A DNA stretch of 64,000 bases from Zobellella denitrificans (GCF_002237365.1 NZ_NMUO01000007.1:1-64000), one strand, 5' to 3'. Shown: positions 1-12,193, counted from the stretch's first letter. Notes: generated by a model from the letters alone, not told the origin. Numbers and translations are program-made.

Positions 1-63
1 GACTTGCATGTGTTAGGCCTGCCGCCAGCGTTCAATCTGAGCCATGATCAAACTCTTCAATTT
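1..63 (-). rRNA. rrs: 16S rRNA, 5' end only
   Basis: Read on the minus strand, the window edge gives the universal 16S start: AAATTGAAGAGTTTGATC, then ATGGCTCAG, the ACGCTGGCGGC stretch and ACATGCAAGTC. Only the first 63 or so bases lie in the window; the rest of the rrn operon continues off the left edge. The 5' end is placed by comparison with E. coli 16S. Confidence 0.97.
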
Positions 64-177
64 AAGTTTGATGCTCAATGAATTACTGAAGTGTTTGTGC
101 ACTTCGACAATCATTGAAAAACAATATCTTTTTTGTTTCCCAACCACTGCGAGTGCCCACACAGTTTGCTTGATAAG

Positions 178-190
178 TTGTTAAAGAGCG
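178..190 (-). promoter_or_regulatory. boxA antitermination site of the rrn leader
   Basis: On the minus strand the sequence is CGCTCTTTAACAA, close to the boxA consensus TGCTCTTTAACAA bound by NusB/S10. It sits about 115 bases upstream of the 16S 5' end, the normal place in gammaproteobacterial rrn leaders. Confidence 0.85.
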
Positions 191-217
191 TTGACCGTTA
201 GCGGGTCAGGGCTGCGT

Positions 218-245
218 ATTCTACGCCGTCCGTTTGATTCGTCAA
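218..245 (-). promoter_or_regulatory. rrn promoter, proximal (P2-like)
   Basis: Minus strand: -35 TTGACG (240-245) and -10 TAGAAT (218-223), 16 bp apart. It lies just upstream of boxA and drives the rRNA operon leftward. Confidence 0.75.
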
Positions 246-311
246 GCAGTTTCAACCGAAGTTGTCAGTGCTTGTGACCGCCGGCGTGTTCCGCCGTGTC
301 AGTGAGGGCGC

Positions 312-339
312 ATTATAGGGAGCCGCGCTTTTTGCGCAA
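312..339 (-). promoter_or_regulatory. rrn promoter, distal (P1-like)
   Basis: Minus strand: -35 TTGCGC (334-339), 16-bp spacer and a perfect -10 TATAAT (312-317), followed by the GC-rich discriminator GCGCCCT expected of a stringently controlled rRNA P1. The flank further upstream is A/T-rich, as in an UP element. Positions 340-499, up to yrdA, show no further gene. Confidence 0.75.
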
Positions 340-499
340 GGGCTTTTTTGTGAAAAACATCACTTTTGCCACCAAGCGCTGATTAACCCAGCAAAAATAC
401 AGCTTAACCACAGGGTTATGCACAATCCAACCTCGTTTTTAGCGGTGGAAGCTTTAAAATAGCGGCAGAGTCCCCCTATCTGACCGGGAGTAAAGCAGT

Positions 500-1039
500 A
501 TGGCTACATTGAAAAGTTACAACGGGATCAGCCCCAGGCTGGGTAAAGACGTCTTTGTCGAGGAATCCGCCGTGCTCTATGGCAATATCGAGCTGGGTGA
601 CGACGCCAGTATCTGGCCCCTGGTGGCAGCCCGGGGAGATGTGAATTATATCCGTATCGGCGCCCGCACCAATATCCAGGATGGCACCGTGCTGCACGTC
701 ACCCGCAAGAGCGCAGCCCGGCCCGACGGCCTGCCGCTGCTCATCGGCGAGGATGTCACCATAGGACACAAGGCCATGCTGCATGCCTGCACCATCGGCA
801 ACCGGGTGCTGGTGGGCATGGGCTGCATCATTCTGGATGGGGCCGAGGTCGGGGACGATGTCATTATCGGTGCCGGCAGCCTGGTCCCCCCGGGCAAGAA
901 ACTGGAGCCGGGCTATCTCTACGTAGGCTCGCCGGTCCGGCAGGCCCGGCCACTCACCGAGGCAGAGAAGGCCTTTCTGCCGGAGTCAGCCGACAACTAT
1001 GTCCGGCTGAAGGATGAATACCTGCAGCGGCAAGGCTGA
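500..1039 (+). CDS. yrdA: Gamma-carbonic-anhydrase-like hexapeptide protein YrdA
   Basis: This 179-residue protein is of the left-handed beta-helix family that includes gamma carbonic anhydrase, PaaY and CaiE. Repeated hexapeptide turns (for example IRIGARTNIQ, LIGEDVTIGHKAML, VLVGMGCIILDGAEVGDDVIIGAG) run from about residue 15 to 145. Histidines in the VLHV and IGHKAMLHAC turns are where the family binds zinc, so a metal site is plausible. It opens the conserved block beside an rrn operon, as in E. coli. The true reaction of YrdA is not settled. A convergent DUF1488 gene follows after 9 bases. Confidence 0.93.
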   Translation: MATLKSYNGISPRLGKDVFVEESAVLYGNIELGDDASIWPLVAARGDVNYIRIGARTNIQDGTVLHVTRKSAARPDGLPLLIGEDVTIGHKAMLHACTIGNRVLVGMGCIILDGAEVGDDVIIGAGSLVPPGKKLEPGYLYVGSPVRQARPLTEAEKAFLPESADNYVRLKDEYLQRQG

Positions 1040-1048
1040 ATCCGGGAG

Positions 1049-1309
1049 CTAAAGATAGAGGGCGCCGTCGGGAGCGAAGGCTTCCTCTTCCACCAGGGCA
1101 CTGACCTTTTCCTCGATATCGAAGCGTACCGCCTCGAAGGCCAGCATGATGTTGGCCTCGTCGCTCAGGCTCTGCCCGGACATGTGCTCCAGCCGGTGCA
1201 GGCTGATAAAACAGGGGATCATCCGCCCCTGCCATTGGGTACTGAAGGTCAGCCGCTGTTCCTGCGGCTGCCAGCAGAGATCGTCGCCGACGATAATGTC
1301 CTGATTCAT
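1049..1309 (-). CDS. yrdB: DUF1488 family protein (YrdB-like)
   Basis: A small protein of 86 residues starting [10 protein letters not shown]. The ATG at 1309 overlaps the aroE stop in an ATGA junction, so the two genes are translationally coupled, as yrdB and aroE are in E. coli. A longer reading upstream in the same frame runs through aroE and is not credible. The composition ([17 protein letters not shown] and an acidic C-terminus) fits DUF1488. Function is unknown. Confidence 0.85.
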   Translation of the reverse strand: MNQDIIVGDDLCWQPQEQRLTFSTQWQGRMIPCFISLHRLEHMSGQSLSDEANIMLAFEAVRFDIEEKVSALVEEEAFAPDGALYL

Positions 1310-2130
1310 GTTGCGGACTCCAGCTTGGCTCTCAACGCGGTCAACACCGGCATTATCTCCGGCCGCACTCCGCGCCAGAGGTAGAAACTTTCGGCGGCCT
1401 GACCGACCAGCATGCCCAGCCCATCGTAGCGGTATCTCAGCCCCTGCGCCCGGGCCCAGCCCATAAACACCGTTTCGTCCCGGCCATACATCATATCGTA
1501 GACCCGGGTCTCGGAATGGCAAACACCGGCTTCCAGCGTCAGTCGCTCACCCTGCAGGCTGGCGGAAGTGCTGTTGATGATCACATCGAAAGCGCGGCCC
1601 GGCGCGTCCAGGGGGGCGCTGACGATATTGCCGAGCGAGGAAAAGCGCGCCGCCAGTTCATCGGCCCGGGCCCGGGTCCGGTTCGCCACCACCAGCTCGG
1701 CGGGCCCTTCGGCCAACAGGGGCCCCAGGGCGCCGCGGGCAGCGCCACCGGCGCCCAGCAGCAGTATCCTGGCACCACTCAGGGGAACCGCCAGGCGCTT
1801 GAGGTCGAGCACCAGCCCGGCGCCGTCAGTGTTGTCTCCCAGCCAGCGGCCATCGGGCAGCAGCTGCAGGGTGTTCACCGCCCCGGCCAGTTCGGCCCGT
1901 TCGGTTAATTGCCCGGCCAGTGCCAACGCCTCCGTCTTGAACGGAACCGTGATGTTGCAGCCTTTGCCCCCTTCCTGCCTGAAACTGTCCAGGGTGCCGG
2001 CAAAGTCATCGAGAGGGGCGAGCAGGCGCTCGTAACTGATATCCTGTCCCGTCTGCTCGGCGAAGCGGCCGTGGATAAAGGGCGACTGGCTGTGGCTGAT
2101 GGGATTTCCGATTACTGCGTATCTGTCCAT
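1306..2130 (-). CDS. aroE: Shikimate dehydrogenase (NADP+)
   Basis: This 274-residue enzyme reduces 3-dehydroshikimate to shikimate with NADPH in aromatic amino acid synthesis (cytosol). The N-terminus has the substrate signature [17 protein letters not shown]. The catalytic Lys lies in [10 protein letters not shown] and the catalytic Asp in GDNTDGAGL. The NADP-binding Rossmann glycines are in [11 protein letters not shown], followed by the 2'-phosphate-binding NRTRARA. Length is normal (E. coli AroE 272). It is divergent from hdfR, and a TATAAT -10 can be read on the minus strand at 2206-2211, about 75 bases upstream of the start. Confidence 0.97.
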   Translation of the reverse strand: MDRYAVIGNPISHSQSPFIHGRFAEQTGQDISYERLLAPLDDFAGTLDSFRQEGGKGCNITVPFKTEALALAGQLTERAELAGAVNTLQLLPDGRWLGDNTDGAGLVLDLKRLAVPLSGARILLLGAGGAARGALGPLLAEGPAELVVANRTRARADELAARFSSLGNIVSAPLDAPGRAFDVIINSTSASLQGERLTLEAGVCHSETRVYDMMYGRDETVFMGWARAQGLRYRYDGLGMLVGQAAESFYLWRGVRPEIMPVLTALRAKLESAT

Positions 2131-2236
2131 GAATTCTTCTCATGCTTGGGCATAATGCCGGTACTGTACGGGGGTCAAATCCGCCCGTATCGGGGCGCGC
2201 AAATCATTATATTGCCAGCCTCGACGCTTTTTTTTG

Positions 2237-2264
2237 TTGCATTGGCCGATAAAATGAATAGATT
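2237..2264 (+). promoter_or_regulatory. Possible sigma-70 promoter of hdfR
   Basis: TTGCAT (2237-2242), 16-bp spacer, TAGATT (2259-2264), about 34 bases before the hdfR start in an A/T-rich aroE-hdfR divergent region. Assigned by consensus only. Confidence 0.35.
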
Positions 2265-2297
2265 TTGCGCTAACGAACAAAATCTTTATGGTTGACC

Positions 2298-4069
<1,772 letters not shown>

Positions 4070-4084
4070 TTAATTCGTTGAGGT

Positions 4085-4654
4085 TCAGGCCGGTCGCAGG
4101 GTCTCGCCCGTGATGCCGTCCCGGATCAGGGAGGGATTGGCCAGGCCGTCGGTGACACCAGGCAGAATAAAATCCAGTTCCCCACCCAGTCGGCTTGACA
4201 GGGCTTCCACCGTTCTTGCCGGCTCGTCACCCGCCTTGTTGGCGCTGGTGGACACCAGCGGTTTGCCGAAGGCCAGGCAGAGATCATGGGCCTGCCGGTG
4301 GGAGGTTACCCGCACCGCCAGGGAATCGAACCGGCCACGCAGCCACAGCGGCACCTCCGGCCTGGCCGGGATCACCCAGGTGTAGGGACCGGGCCAGCTG
4401 TCCAGGATAACCTCGAGCCGCCCGGGAGGCAGGGCCGCCAGATCCAGGTAGGGACGCAACTGGCTGAAGTCGGCGGCGATCAACACCAGTCCCTTCTCCT
4501 CCGGTCGTTGCTTGATCTCGAGCAGGCGGCGCACGGCCTCGCCATTGTCCGGATCACAGCCCAGGCCGAACACGGCTTCGGTGGCATAGCCGATAACGGC
4601 GCCCTTGTTGAGGTGCTCAACGGCGGTGAGCAAGTCTTGCGGGTTCATTGGCAA
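4085..4654 (-). CDS. tsaC: Threonylcarbamoyl-AMP synthase TsaC
   Basis: A YrdC/Sua5-fold protein of 187-189 residues. It makes L-threonylcarbamoyl-AMP from threonine, bicarbonate and ATP, the first step of t6A37 tRNA modification. Typical motifs are YATEAVFGLGCDP, the RLLEIKQRPEEKGLVLIAA loop, GPYTWVIPA, LAVRVTSH and LVSTSANKAG. It is the short TsaC type without the Sua5 extension. Two starts are possible: TTG 4654, five bases after a GGAAG ribosome site, or ATG 4648. Neighbours match the E. coli tsaC locus. Confidence 0.95.
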   Translation of the reverse strand: MPMNPQDLLTAVEHLNKGAVIGYATEAVFGLGCDPDNGEAVRRLLEIKQRPEEKGLVLIAADFSQLRPYLDLAALPPGRLEVILDSWPGPYTWVIPARPEVPLWLRGRFDSLAVRVTSHRQAHDLCLAFGKPLVSTSANKAGDEPARTVEALSSRLGGELDFILPGVTDGLANPSLIRDGITGETLRPA

Positions 4655-4674
4655 TAAAACTTCCTTGGTAAGGG

Positions 4675-5223
4675 TCAGCGGTGATAATTACAGCCCTTGT
4701 TGGGGCAATACAGCTGTCCCTTGCGTTCGGCCAGGATACCGAAACCGCATTCGGGACAGGCCTCGGCCCTGGGCTTGTCGTTGATGACGTAACGGCAGGC
4801 CGGATAACGGGAGCAACCGTAGAACCGCTTGCCGTAACGGGAGGTTCTGGCCTGCAGATGGCCCTCGCCGCAGGCGGGGCAAGGCGGCTCCTCGTCACCC
4901 TGATCGTTGAGATCGGCCACATGATGGCAGTGCGGGTAGTGGGTGCAGCCGATAAAGAGGCCGTAGCGTCCCTTCTTGATGGCCAGTGGATGGTCGCAGA
5001 GCGGGCATTGACTGCCCTCGAGCACCCTTTCCACGTCCTCGTCGTGTTCGACCACCTTGAAAGGACGCCGGTAATCGCAATGGGGGTAGGCGGTGCAACC
5101 GATAAAGGCGCCGTGCTTGCCGTGACGCAGCTCCAGCCTGGCCCCGCACTGGGGACAGGGCTCCTCGGCCCAGCGCGGGGCATGCTCGTGGGTATGGAAC
5201 AGACTGGGATCGATTTTCGACAT
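4675..5223 (-). CDS. yrdD: Topoisomerase-type C4 zinc-finger protein YrdD
   Basis: A protein of 182 residues built from repeated type-I topoisomerase C-terminal zinc ribbons: CPQCGARLELR..GCTAYPHC, CPLCDHPLAIK..GCTHYPHC, CPACGEGHLQAR..GCSRYPAC, and a last CPECGFG..YCPNKGC. Four Cys4 modules are visible but there is no topoisomerase catalytic domain. It probably binds nucleic acid; its role is unknown. Linked upstream of tsaC, as in E. coli. Confidence 0.93.
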   Translation of the reverse strand: MSKIDPSLFHTHEHAPRWAEEPCPQCGARLELRHGKHGAFIGCTAYPHCDYRRPFKVVEHDEDVERVLEGSQCPLCDHPLAIKKGRYGLFIGCTHYPHCHHVADLNDQGDEEPPCPACGEGHLQARTSRYGKRFYGCSRYPACRYVINDKPRAEACPECGFGILAERKGQLYCPNKGCNYHR

Positions 5224-5270
5224 GCCGCGCCTCCGAATTCAGTGGTCGAATTCTACCAGCGCGGCCGCCC

Positions 5271-5744
5271 TCAGTGAACCGCCCCCTCGGGCTGTTCGAA
5301 GATGAGCTCCTCCAGCTGGTGGTAGGCGGACTCGCTGCCAGGCACGTTGAACAGCACCATCAGCACCACCCACTTGAGATCGTCGAGTTCGATCACCGGG
5401 GAGTCCAGCTCCATCAGCCTGTCGATGACAATCTCGCGGGTTTCCGCGTTGAGCACCTTGATCTGCTCGAGGAACAGCAGGAAACCGCGGCCTTCGGCGT
5501 CGATCTTGTAGAGCTCTTCCGGGGTATAGATGCGGAATGAATCGGGCGCCGAGCGGGCCCAGATCGGTGTTTCTTCCGCCTCCTGCAGCTCGGCCAGGCG
5601 CTCCAGCCAGGCCAGGGCCTTGAGGATCTCTTCCTTGTGAAAACCCGCCTGGGTCAACTCGTCGGCGAGTTCGTCCTGATCCACCATGGTGTCCACATCC
5701 GCATGGATGTAGGTTTCGAACAAGTACATCAGTACATCGAACAT
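5271..5744 (-). CDS. smg: Smg family protein (DUF494)
   Basis: A protein of 157 residues starting [14 protein letters not shown], the fixed N-terminus of the Smg/DUF494 family. It is soluble and acidic, with a helical N-half ([21 protein letters not shown]). The start at 5744 lies directly after the dprA stop (5747), so translation is probably coupled. In E. coli the gene sits in the same smf-smg-yrdD order. Molecular function is unknown. Confidence 0.93.
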   Translation of the reverse strand: MFDVLMYLFETYIHADVDTMVDQDELADELTQAGFHKEEILKALAWLERLAELQEAEETPIWARSAPDSFRIYTPEELYKIDAEGRGFLLFLEQIKVLNAETREIVIDRLMELDSPVIELDDLKWVVLMVLFNVPGSESAYHQLEELIFEQPEGAVH

Positions 5745-5746
5745 GA

Positions 5747-6844
5747 TCAGCCCCTCCTCGCTCTGACATAACCCCCGGGTACGGATTCCACCCAGCCAGC
5801 CAATTCCAGCTCGACCAACCGGGTAAGTACCTCCTGCACCGGCTGTTGACAACGGGACGCGATCAAGTCCACTGCCGTTGCCTCTAAACCTACGTTATCC
5901 AACAAGTCCGGATAAGGCAATAATTCCTCCGTGACCGGCGGATGAATTTTTATCGCCGCCTCGGAAAAGGCCGCCAGTTCCTCGAGGATATCCCGGACAT
6001 CACAGACCAGCTTGGCTCCCTGCTGGATCAGCCGGTTGCAGCCCCCGGCCTGGGGATTCTGCCAGGCGCCGGGAATGGCGAACACTTCCCTCCCCTGCTC
6101 CAGTGCAAAGCGGGCGGTGATCAGCGAGCCGCTGCGCTCCGCCGCCTCCATCACCAGCACCCCCAGGCTCAGCCCGCTGATGATGCGATTGCGGCGGGGG
6201 AAGTGATGGGCCAGCGGCCCTTCCCAGGGATAGCACTCGGACAGCAGGGCACCGCCCCGCGCCATGATGTCCGTGGCCAGGCGGCGATGGCGCCTGGGAT
6301 AGCATTGCTCCAGCCCCGACCCCAGTACCGCCAGGGTGATGCCCCCCTTGTCCAGCGCCGCCTGGTGGCTCAGACCGTCGATGCCGATGGCCAGCCCCGA
6401 GGTGATGGCCAGACCGGCCTCCACCAGCAGGGGCACCAGGGTCCTGGTGTTTTCCCGGCCGACATAGGAGGGGTGGCGGCTGCCCACCACCGCCAGTTGC
6501 TCCCGTCGCAACGCCGCCAGTTCGCCGTCAACGAACAGCAGGATAGGCGCACCGGTCGCCGACTTGAGCTGCGCGGGGTAGTCGGGGTGGTCCCATGCCA
6601 GGATATGGCGTTGGCGGCCAGCCTCCTGCCAGGCCAGCAGCCGCTCCAGCACCGGCCATTGGGGACTGAGCAGTTGCCGCCGTTGCCCTTCGCTCAGGTC
6701 ACAGCCGGCGAGTGCCGGCGAATTGAACCAGGCGGCACCCAGCTTCTGGTAGAGCCTGACGGCACCGACCGGGCCTATGCCGGTGGTGTGGCGCAGCGCC
6801 AGCCAGGGCAGCAGCGGGTGCCGTTCAAGGTCGCAGGCCGGCAT
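5747..6844 (-). CDS. dprA: DNA-processing protein DprA (Smf)
   Basis: A protein of 365 residues that loads RecA on incoming single-stranded DNA during transformation. The Rossmann-like DprA core (about residues 75-290) carries [37 protein letters not shown], the [16 protein letters not shown] signature and [13 protein letters not shown] helical pre-domain ([14 protein letters not shown]) precedes it and a winged-helix C-terminus ([24 protein letters not shown]) follows. ATG 6844 ([12 protein letters not shown]) is chosen; a longer reading extends into the LysM gene. It overlaps the end of the LysM gene by 20 bases. Confidence 0.95.
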   Translation of the reverse strand: MPACDLERHPLLPWLALRHTTGIGPVGAVRLYQKLGAAWFNSPALAGCDLSEGQRRQLLSPQWPVLERLLAWQEAGRQRHILAWDHPDYPAQLKSATGAPILLFVDGELAALRREQLAVVGSRHPSYVGRENTRTLVPLLVEAGLAITSGLAIGIDGLSHQAALDKGGITLAVLGSGLEQCYPRRHRRLATDIMARGGALLSECYPWEGPLAHHFPRRNRIISGLSLGVLVMEAAERSGSLITARFALEQGREVFAIPGAWQNPQAGGCNRLIQQGAKLVCDVRDILEELAAFSEAAIKIHPPVTEELLPYPDLLDNVGLEATAVDLIASRCQQPVQEVLTRLVELELAGWVESVPGGYVRARRG

Positions 6845-7922
6845 GCTGCACCGCCGCCAGAGGGTAGTGGGAACGCACCGGCTCCTCGCTGTCCAGCACC
6901 AGGGCGGCGCTGACATGCGGATACACCCGGAACACCATCAACCGGGCGATGGGCGCGGCCGGCAAGGTGGTGGCCGGCCCGGTATTGCGCAGGTAACGGC
7001 CCGCCGTGTCCGCATAGCTCAGCCGGTTGAGGGCGCTGTCTCCATAGTCGTACACCCCGGGCCCGGGTTTCAGTACCCCGTAAAGATCGCCGGCCCTGAG
7101 TCCGTCGTCTCCTCCCTTGTTGATGAAAACCACGTCGTGACGCCCGGCCATGGCCGCCTCCCGGCCCATGGCCAGCACATGGGCGTTATCGATCGCCGGC
7201 CCGGGGCGGGGATAATAGAAGGCGGCAATGGCGCCATCGGCGGCCAGCGGCAACAGGCGGTCGCCCTGGCGCATCTCCTGCCGCAGGCTGCTCACCCTCA
7301 CCCGGGCCAGTCGCTCCCCGGGTTGATCCAGGGCCTGCACGGTTCCCACCAGTGCCGCCTTCTGCCCGAACCCGGCACGGCCGGACCGGTCGGTCAGCTC
7401 CCCCTGCGAACGATAGACGCCATAGGTTTCATTGGGATTCAAGTGGCCGCGAACATAGAGGTTTTCATCTTTGCTCATCAGCATCCTGCCCTGCTGATCC
7501 CCCAGGATATAGGGCGCCTGCTCCAGCTGCTCCGGTGCCAGGATGCGGTGGCTGCCGGTAAAATTCGCGATGGCGGCCAGGGGAATGGTGGCCACCGCCG
7601 GCTCCTCCCGCACCCGGGGCGACAGCCGGACCACACCAAACGGCTCGGCGCGCACCAGCCGGGGCTGACCGTCCACCCAGATCAGGACCAGTTCGTCCCC
7701 CGGGTAGATAAGGTGCGGATTGGCAAGCTGCGGATTGGCCTGCCACAGCCTGGGCCACAGCCAGGGGGATTTCAGGAAACGGGCGGAGATGTCCCACAGG
7801 GTATCGCCCTGGCGGACGGTGTAGCGACCGGGATGGGCCTCGTTCAGTTCGAGCGGCTGGGCCTGCACGCCGAGGCAGCATGCCAGCAGCAATCCGGGCC
7901 ATCGCCTTCCTTGCGGTTTCAT
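6825..7922 (-). CDS. Secreted LysM-domain protein
   Basis: A protein of 365 residues with an N-terminal signal peptide (basic MKPQGRRW, then PGLLLACCLGVQAQ). A single LysM peptidoglycan-binding domain covers about residues 30-85 (YTVRQGDTLWDISARFLKSPWLWPRLW...LIYPGDEL), and a long C-terminal region resembles no enzyme I know. LysM proteins of this type stand between dprA and def in many Vibrionales and Aeromonadales genomes. A catalytic domain is not evident, so it is more likely a wall-binding or envelope-maintenance protein. ATG 7922 is preferred over GTG 7925. Divergent from def. Confidence 0.88.
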   Translation of the reverse strand: MKPQGRRWPGLLLACCLGVQAQPLELNEAHPGRYTVRQGDTLWDISARFLKSPWLWPRLWQANPQLANPHLIYPGDELVLIWVDGQPRLVRAEPFGVVRLSPRVREEPAVATIPLAAIANFTGSHRILAPEQLEQAPYILGDQQGRMLMSKDENLYVRGHLNPNETYGVYRSQGELTDRSGRAGFGQKAALVGTVQALDQPGERLARVRVSSLRQEMRQGDRLLPLAADGAIAAFYYPRPGPAIDNAHVLAMGREAAMAGRHDVVFINKGGDDGLRAGDLYGVLKPGPGVYDYGDSALNRLSYADTAGRYLRNTGPATTLPAAPIARLMVFRVYPHVSAALVLDSEEPVRSHYPLAAVQHAGLRP

Positions 7923-8016
7923 CACATCCCTGCCCCCCGGCCAAGTCCTGCTGTTTTTTGTGTGGTTACGCGGCTAAAATACTGACAGTATCCATCCTGG
8001 AATAAGCTTGATAACC

Positions 8017-8526
8017 ATGGCAAAAGTATTGGAAGTATTGCGTTTTCCCGACGAGCGGCTGCGAACCGTCGCCAAGCCCGTCACCGAGTTCACCCCCGCC
8101 CTGCAGCAAATTGTAGATGATATGTTCGAGACCATGTACGCCGAGGAAGGCATCGGCCTGGCGGCGACCCAGGTCGACATCCACCAGCGGCTGATCGTGA
8201 TCGACGTGTCCGAAGAGCGGGATGAACGGCTGGTGCTGATCAACCCGGAAATCCTCGAGCAGTCCGGCAGCACCGGCATCGAGGAAGGCTGCCTGTCGGT
8301 GCCCGGCGCCCGCGCCCTGGTGCCCCGGGCCGAGCGGGTGAAGGTGCGCGCCCAGGACGTCAGCGGCCAACCCTTCGAGCTGGAGGCGGACGATCTGCTG
8401 GCTATCTGCATCCAGCACGAGATGGATCACCTCATCGGCAAGCTGTTCGTCGATTACCTGTCGCCGCTCAAGCGCCAGCGCATCCGCCAGAAGCTGGAAA
8501 AACTCGCCAAACAAGAACAACGCTAA
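8017..8526 (+). CDS. def: Peptide deformylase
   Basis: A 169-residue metalloenzyme that removes the formyl group from nascent N-formylmethionine. All three class motifs are present: GIGLAATQV (motif 1, residues about 45-53), EGCLSVPG with the metal-binding Cys (motif 2), and QHEMDHL with two metal-binding His and the catalytic Glu (motif 3). The start [12 protein letters not shown] (8017) matches E. coli Def; an in-frame ATA codon nine bases upstream is ignored. First gene of the def-fmt-rsmB-trkA operon. Confidence 0.97.
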   Translation: MAKVLEVLRFPDERLRTVAKPVTEFTPALQQIVDDMFETMYAEEGIGLAATQVDIHQRLIVIDVSEERDERLVLINPEILEQSGSTGIEEGCLSVPGARALVPRAERVKVRAQDVSGQPFELEADDLLAICIQHEMDHLIGKLFVDYLSPLKRQRIRQKLEKLAKQEQR

Positions 8527-8545
8527 TCCCGACAAAGGACACCCC

Positions 8546-9490
8546 TTGAGCAAGCTCAACATCATCTTCGCCGGCACCCCGGACTTCGCCGCCCGCCACC
8601 TGCAGGCCCTGCTCGGCTCGGAGCACAATGTCATCGCCGTCTACACCCAGCCGGACCGGCCCGCCGGGCGGGGCAAGAAGCTGACCCCCAGCCCGGTCAA
8701 GGGGCTCGCCGAACAGGCCGGCGTCCCCGTCCACCAGCCCGAAAGCCTGCGCAACGAGCAGGCCCAGGCCGAGCTGGCCGCCCTGGGCGCCGACATCATG
8801 GTGGTGGTGGCCTACGGGCTGATCCTGCCCCAGGCGGTGCTGGATACCCCGCGCCTGGGCTGCATCAATGTGCACGGCTCCCTGCTGCCGCGCTGGCGGG
8901 GCGCCGCCCCCATCCAGCGGGCCATCTGGGCCGGCGACGCCGAGACCGGCGTCACCATCATGCAGATGGACAAGGGACTGGATACCGGCGCCATGCTGCA
9001 CAAGGCCAGCCTGCCCATCGCCCCGGACGACACCTCCGCCAGCCTCTATGACAAGCTGGCGGCCATCGGCCCCCAAGCCCTGCTGCACACCCTGGCCCTG
9101 CTGGCCACGGGCAAGGCGGTGGCCGAGCCCCAGAACGACGCCCAGGCCAACTACGCGGACAAGCTCAGCAAGGAAGAGGCACTGATCGACTGGCGCCAGC
9201 CCGCCGCCCACCTGGAACGCTGTGTGCGCGCCTTCAATCCCTGGCCGGTCAGCTATTTCATGCTGGACGGGCACAATATCAAGGTCTGGCAGGCCCAGGC
9301 GCTGGATGATGCCTCAGGGCAGCCACCCGGTACCCTGCTCAGGGCCGGCAAGGCCGGCATCGACGTGGCCACCGGCGACGGCGTGCTGCGCCTGCTCAGC
9401 CTGCAACCGCCGGGCAAGAAGGCCATGTCCTGTCAGGACCTGCTCAACGCCCGCAAGGACTGGTTCGAACCCGGCACGACGCTGGCCTGA
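8546..9490 (+). CDS. fmt: Methionyl-tRNA formyltransferase
   Basis: A 314-residue enzyme that formylates the initiator Met-tRNA using 10-formyl-THF. The catalytic domain has [12 protein letters not shown] at the start, [20 protein letters not shown] (Asn-His plus the SLLP loop) and the flexible loop [14 protein letters not shown]. The C-terminal OB-like domain begins near residue 205. The start is TTG at 8546 after an AAAGGA ribosome site; no better ATG exists in frame. It follows def by 19 bases, the usual pairing. Confidence 0.97.
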   Translation: MSKLNIIFAGTPDFAARHLQALLGSEHNVIAVYTQPDRPAGRGKKLTPSPVKGLAEQAGVPVHQPESLRNEQAQAELAALGADIMVVVAYGLILPQAVLDTPRLGCINVHGSLLPRWRGAAPIQRAIWAGDAETGVTIMQMDKGLDTGAMLHKASLPIAPDDTSASLYDKLAAIGPQALLHTLALLATGKAVAEPQNDAQANYADKLSKEEALIDWRQPAAHLERCVRAFNPWPVSYFMLDGHNIKVWQAQALDDASGQPPGTLLRAGKAGIDVATGDGVLRLLSLQPPGKKAMSCQDLLNARKDWFEPGTTLA

Positions 9491-9515
9491 TCCCACCCAA
9501 CTTATCGGTATCCTT

Positions 9516-10811
9516 ATGAAAACCCGTGCCGCCGCGGCCCAACTCCTCCACCAAGTGATCAACCAGGGTCAGTCGGTGTCCACCCTGCTGCCCCGTTTCC
9601 AGCAGGAAGTCGCCGCCAAGGACAGGGCGCTGCTGCAGGAGCTCTGCTTCGGCAGCCTGCGCTGGTACAGCCGGCTCGATGCCATCGCCAAGCAACTGCT
9701 GGAAAAGCCGCTCAAGGGCAAATACCAGCCGGTGCACGCCCTGTTGCTGGTGGGCATCTACCAGTTGCTCTACACCCGGATCCCAGCCCACGCCGCCCTG
9801 GCCGAGACCGTCAACGCCTGCAAGCTGCTCAAGGCCGAGCCCTTCAGGGGCATGGTCAACGGCGTGCTGCGCAACGTGCAGCGCCGGCAGGACGAGCTGA
9901 TCGCCAGGGTCGATGCCCTGCCCCAGCTGCGCCTGGCCCACCCCAACTGGCTGGTGAAGCGGCTGCAGCAAGCCTACCCGGAACGGTGGGAGCAGATCCT
10001 CGAAGCCAACAACCAGCACCCGCCCATGTGGATCCGGGTCAACGCCCGCCACCACGACCGTAGCCACTACCTGAGCCTGCTGCTGCAGGCAGGGCTGGAG
10101 GCCGAGCCCGACGCCCTGGCCGAGGCGGCCCTGCGCCTGGCCCGGCCGGTGGACGTCACCAGCCTGCCCGGCTTCGAACTGGGCCACTGCTCGGTACAGG
10201 ATGCCGCCGCCCAGATGGCGGCCCAACTGCTCGAAGCGGCGCCCGGCGAGCTGGTGCTCGACGCCTGCGCCGCCCCGGGCGGCAAGACGGCCCATATTCT
10301 CGAGCGCCAGCCCGAACTCGGCCAACTGGTCGCGGTGGACCTGGATGCGGAGCGCCTGCAGCGGGTACGGCAGAACCTGGAGCGCATCGTTCTTGCGGCC
10401 ACCGTGCTGCAGGGGGACGCCGCCCGGCCGGAAGACTGGTGGCAGGGGCCACAGTTCGATCGCATCCTGCTGGACGCGCCCTGCTCCGCCACCGGCGTCA
10501 TCCGCCGCCACCCGGACATCAAGTGGCTGCGCCGGCCGGAGGACATCGCCCAGCTGGCGGCCCTGCAGGGACGCATCCTCGATGCCCTCTGGGCCCGGCT
10601 CAAGCCGGGCGGCACCCTGCTGTACGCCACCTGCTCCATACTGCCGGACGAGAACGGCGAGCAGATCCGGGCCTTCCTGCAACGCACCCCGGATGCGCTC
10701 CATCGGCCGCTGCACGAGCACGACAGCCCGGCGCAGCCGGGCTGGCAGCTGCTGCCGGGCGAAGCGGGCCGGGACGGCTTCTATTACGCCAAACTGAGTA
10801 AAAAAGCATGA
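9516..10811 (+). CDS. rsmB: 16S rRNA m5C967 methyltransferase RsmB
   Basis: A 431-residue SAM-dependent enzyme. The NusB-like N-domain spans about residues 1-135 ([20 protein letters not shown]...) and the Rossmann methyltransferase domain follows. Motifs are [15 protein letters not shown] (SAM), [20 protein letters not shown] (with the first catalytic Cys) and [17 protein letters not shown] (second catalytic Cys). ATG 9516 is chosen because upstream sequence in this frame overlaps the end of fmt. The stop overlaps trkA by 4 bases. Confidence 0.96.
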   Translation: MKTRAAAAQLLHQVINQGQSVSTLLPRFQQEVAAKDRALLQELCFGSLRWYSRLDAIAKQLLEKPLKGKYQPVHALLLVGIYQLLYTRIPAHAALAETVNACKLLKAEPFRGMVNGVLRNVQRRQDELIARVDALPQLRLAHPNWLVKRLQQAYPERWEQILEANNQHPPMWIRVNARHHDRSHYLSLLLQAGLEAEPDALAEAALRLARPVDVTSLPGFELGHCSVQDAAAQMAAQLLEAAPGELVLDACAAPGGKTAHILERQPELGQLVAVDLDAERLQRVRQNLERIVLAATVLQGDAARPEDWWQGPQFDRILLDAPCSATGVIRRHPDIKWLRRPEDIAQLAALQGRILDALWARLKPGGTLLYATCSILPDENGEQIRAFLQRTPDALHRPLHEHDSPAQPGWQLLPGEAGRDGFYYAKLSKKA

Positions 10812-12184
10812 AGATCATTATCCTGGGCGCCGGCCAGGTGGGCGGTACCCTGGCGGAAAACCTGGTGGGCGAGAACAACGACATCACCATAGTGGACACC
10901 GACGGCGAACGGCTGCGCGAGCTGCAGGACAAGTACGACCTGCGGGTGGTCAACGGCCACGGTGCCCATCCCCGGGTGCTGCGCGAAGCCGGCGCCCAGG
11001 ACGCGGACATGCTGGTGGCGGTGACCAACAGCGACGAGACCAACATGATCGCCTGCCAGGTGGCCTACTCCCTGTTCAACACCCCCAACAAGGTGGCGCG
11101 GATCCGTTCCCCCGAGTTCCTGGTGGAGCGGGAACGGCTGTTCCTCAACGAGGCGGTGCCGGTGGACAACCTGATCGCCCCCGAGCAACTGGTGACCGAG
11201 TACATCTACCGGCTGATCCAGTACCCCGGCGCCCTGCAGGTGGTGGACTTCGCCGAGGGCAAGGTCGGCCTGGTGGCGATCAAGGCCTATTACGGCGGCC
11301 CCCTGGTGGGCAACGCCCTGTCCACCCTGCGCGATCACATGCCCAACATCGACACCCGGGTGGCGGCCATCTTCCGCCAGGACAGGCCGATCCGGCCCCA
11401 GGGCACCACCATCATAGAAGCGGACGACGAGGTGTTCTTCGTCGCCGCCAGCGGCCATATCCGGGCGGTGATGTCCGAGCTGCAGCGGCTGGAAAGCGAC
11501 TACAAGCGCATCATGATAGTGGGCGGCGGCAACATCGGTGCCGGCCTGGCCCGGCGGCTGGAAAAGCGCTACTCGGTGAAGCTTATCGAGCACAACCCCA
11601 GGCGCGCGGAACAGCTGTCCGAGATACTGGAGCACACCATCGTCTTCTGCGGCGATGCCGCCGATCAGGAGCTGCTGGTGGAGGAGCATATCGATCAGGT
11701 GGACGTCTTCATCGCCGTCACCAACAAGGACGAGGCCAACATCATGTCGGCCATGCTCGCCAAGAAGATGGGCGCCAAGAAGGTGATGGTGCTGATCCAG
11801 CGCGGCGCCTACGTGGATCTGGTGCAGGGCGGCACCATCGACGTGGCCATCTCGCCCCAGCAGGCCACCATCTCGGCCCTGCTCACCCATGTGCGCCGGG
11901 CCGACATCGTCAACGTCTACTCCCTGCGCCGGGGGGCGGCCGAGGCCATCGAGGCCATCGCCCATGGCGACAGCAGTACCTCCAAGGTGGTGGGCCGCCA
12001 GGTGGGCGAACTCAAGCTGCCGCCGGGCACCACCATCGGCGCCATCGTACGTGGCGACGAGGTGCTGATCGCCCACGACAAGACGGTGATCGAGCAGAAC
12101 GACCACGTGGTGCTGTTCCTGGTGGACAAGAAATTCATCCCGGAAGTGGAGCGGCTGTTCCAGCCCAGTCCCTTCTTCCTGTAA
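10808..12184 (+). CDS. trkA: Trk potassium uptake regulatory subunit TrkA
   Basis: A 458-residue cytosolic peripheral protein that gates TrkH/TrkG. It has two RCK repeats, each with an NAD-binding RCK-N and an RCK-C domain: the first begins [19 protein letters not shown], the second [19 protein letters not shown] near residue 235. Length equals E. coli TrkA (458). It overlaps rsmB and is followed after 9 bases by trkH, so channel and regulator are co-transcribed here. Confidence 0.97.
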   Translation: MKIIILGAGQVGGTLAENLVGENNDITIVDTDGERLRELQDKYDLRVVNGHGAHPRVLREAGAQDADMLVAVTNSDETNMIACQVAYSLFNTPNKVARIRSPEFLVERERLFLNEAVPVDNLIAPEQLVTEYIYRLIQYPGALQVVDFAEGKVGLVAIKAYYGGPLVGNALSTLRDHMPNIDTRVAAIFRQDRPIRPQGTTIIEADDEVFFVAASGHIRAVMSELQRLESDYKRIMIVGGGNIGAGLARRLEKRYSVKLIEHNPRRAEQLSEILEHTIVFCGDAADQELLVEEHIDQVDVFIAVTNKDEANIMSAMLAKKMGAKKVMVLIQRGAYVDLVQGGTIDVAISPQQATISALLTHVRRADIVNVYSLRRGAAEAIEAIAHGDSSTSKVVGRQVGELKLPPGTTIGAIVRGDEVLIAHDKTVIEQNDHVVLFLVDKKFIPEVERLFQPSPFFL

Positions 12185-12193
12185 GGAGCGTCC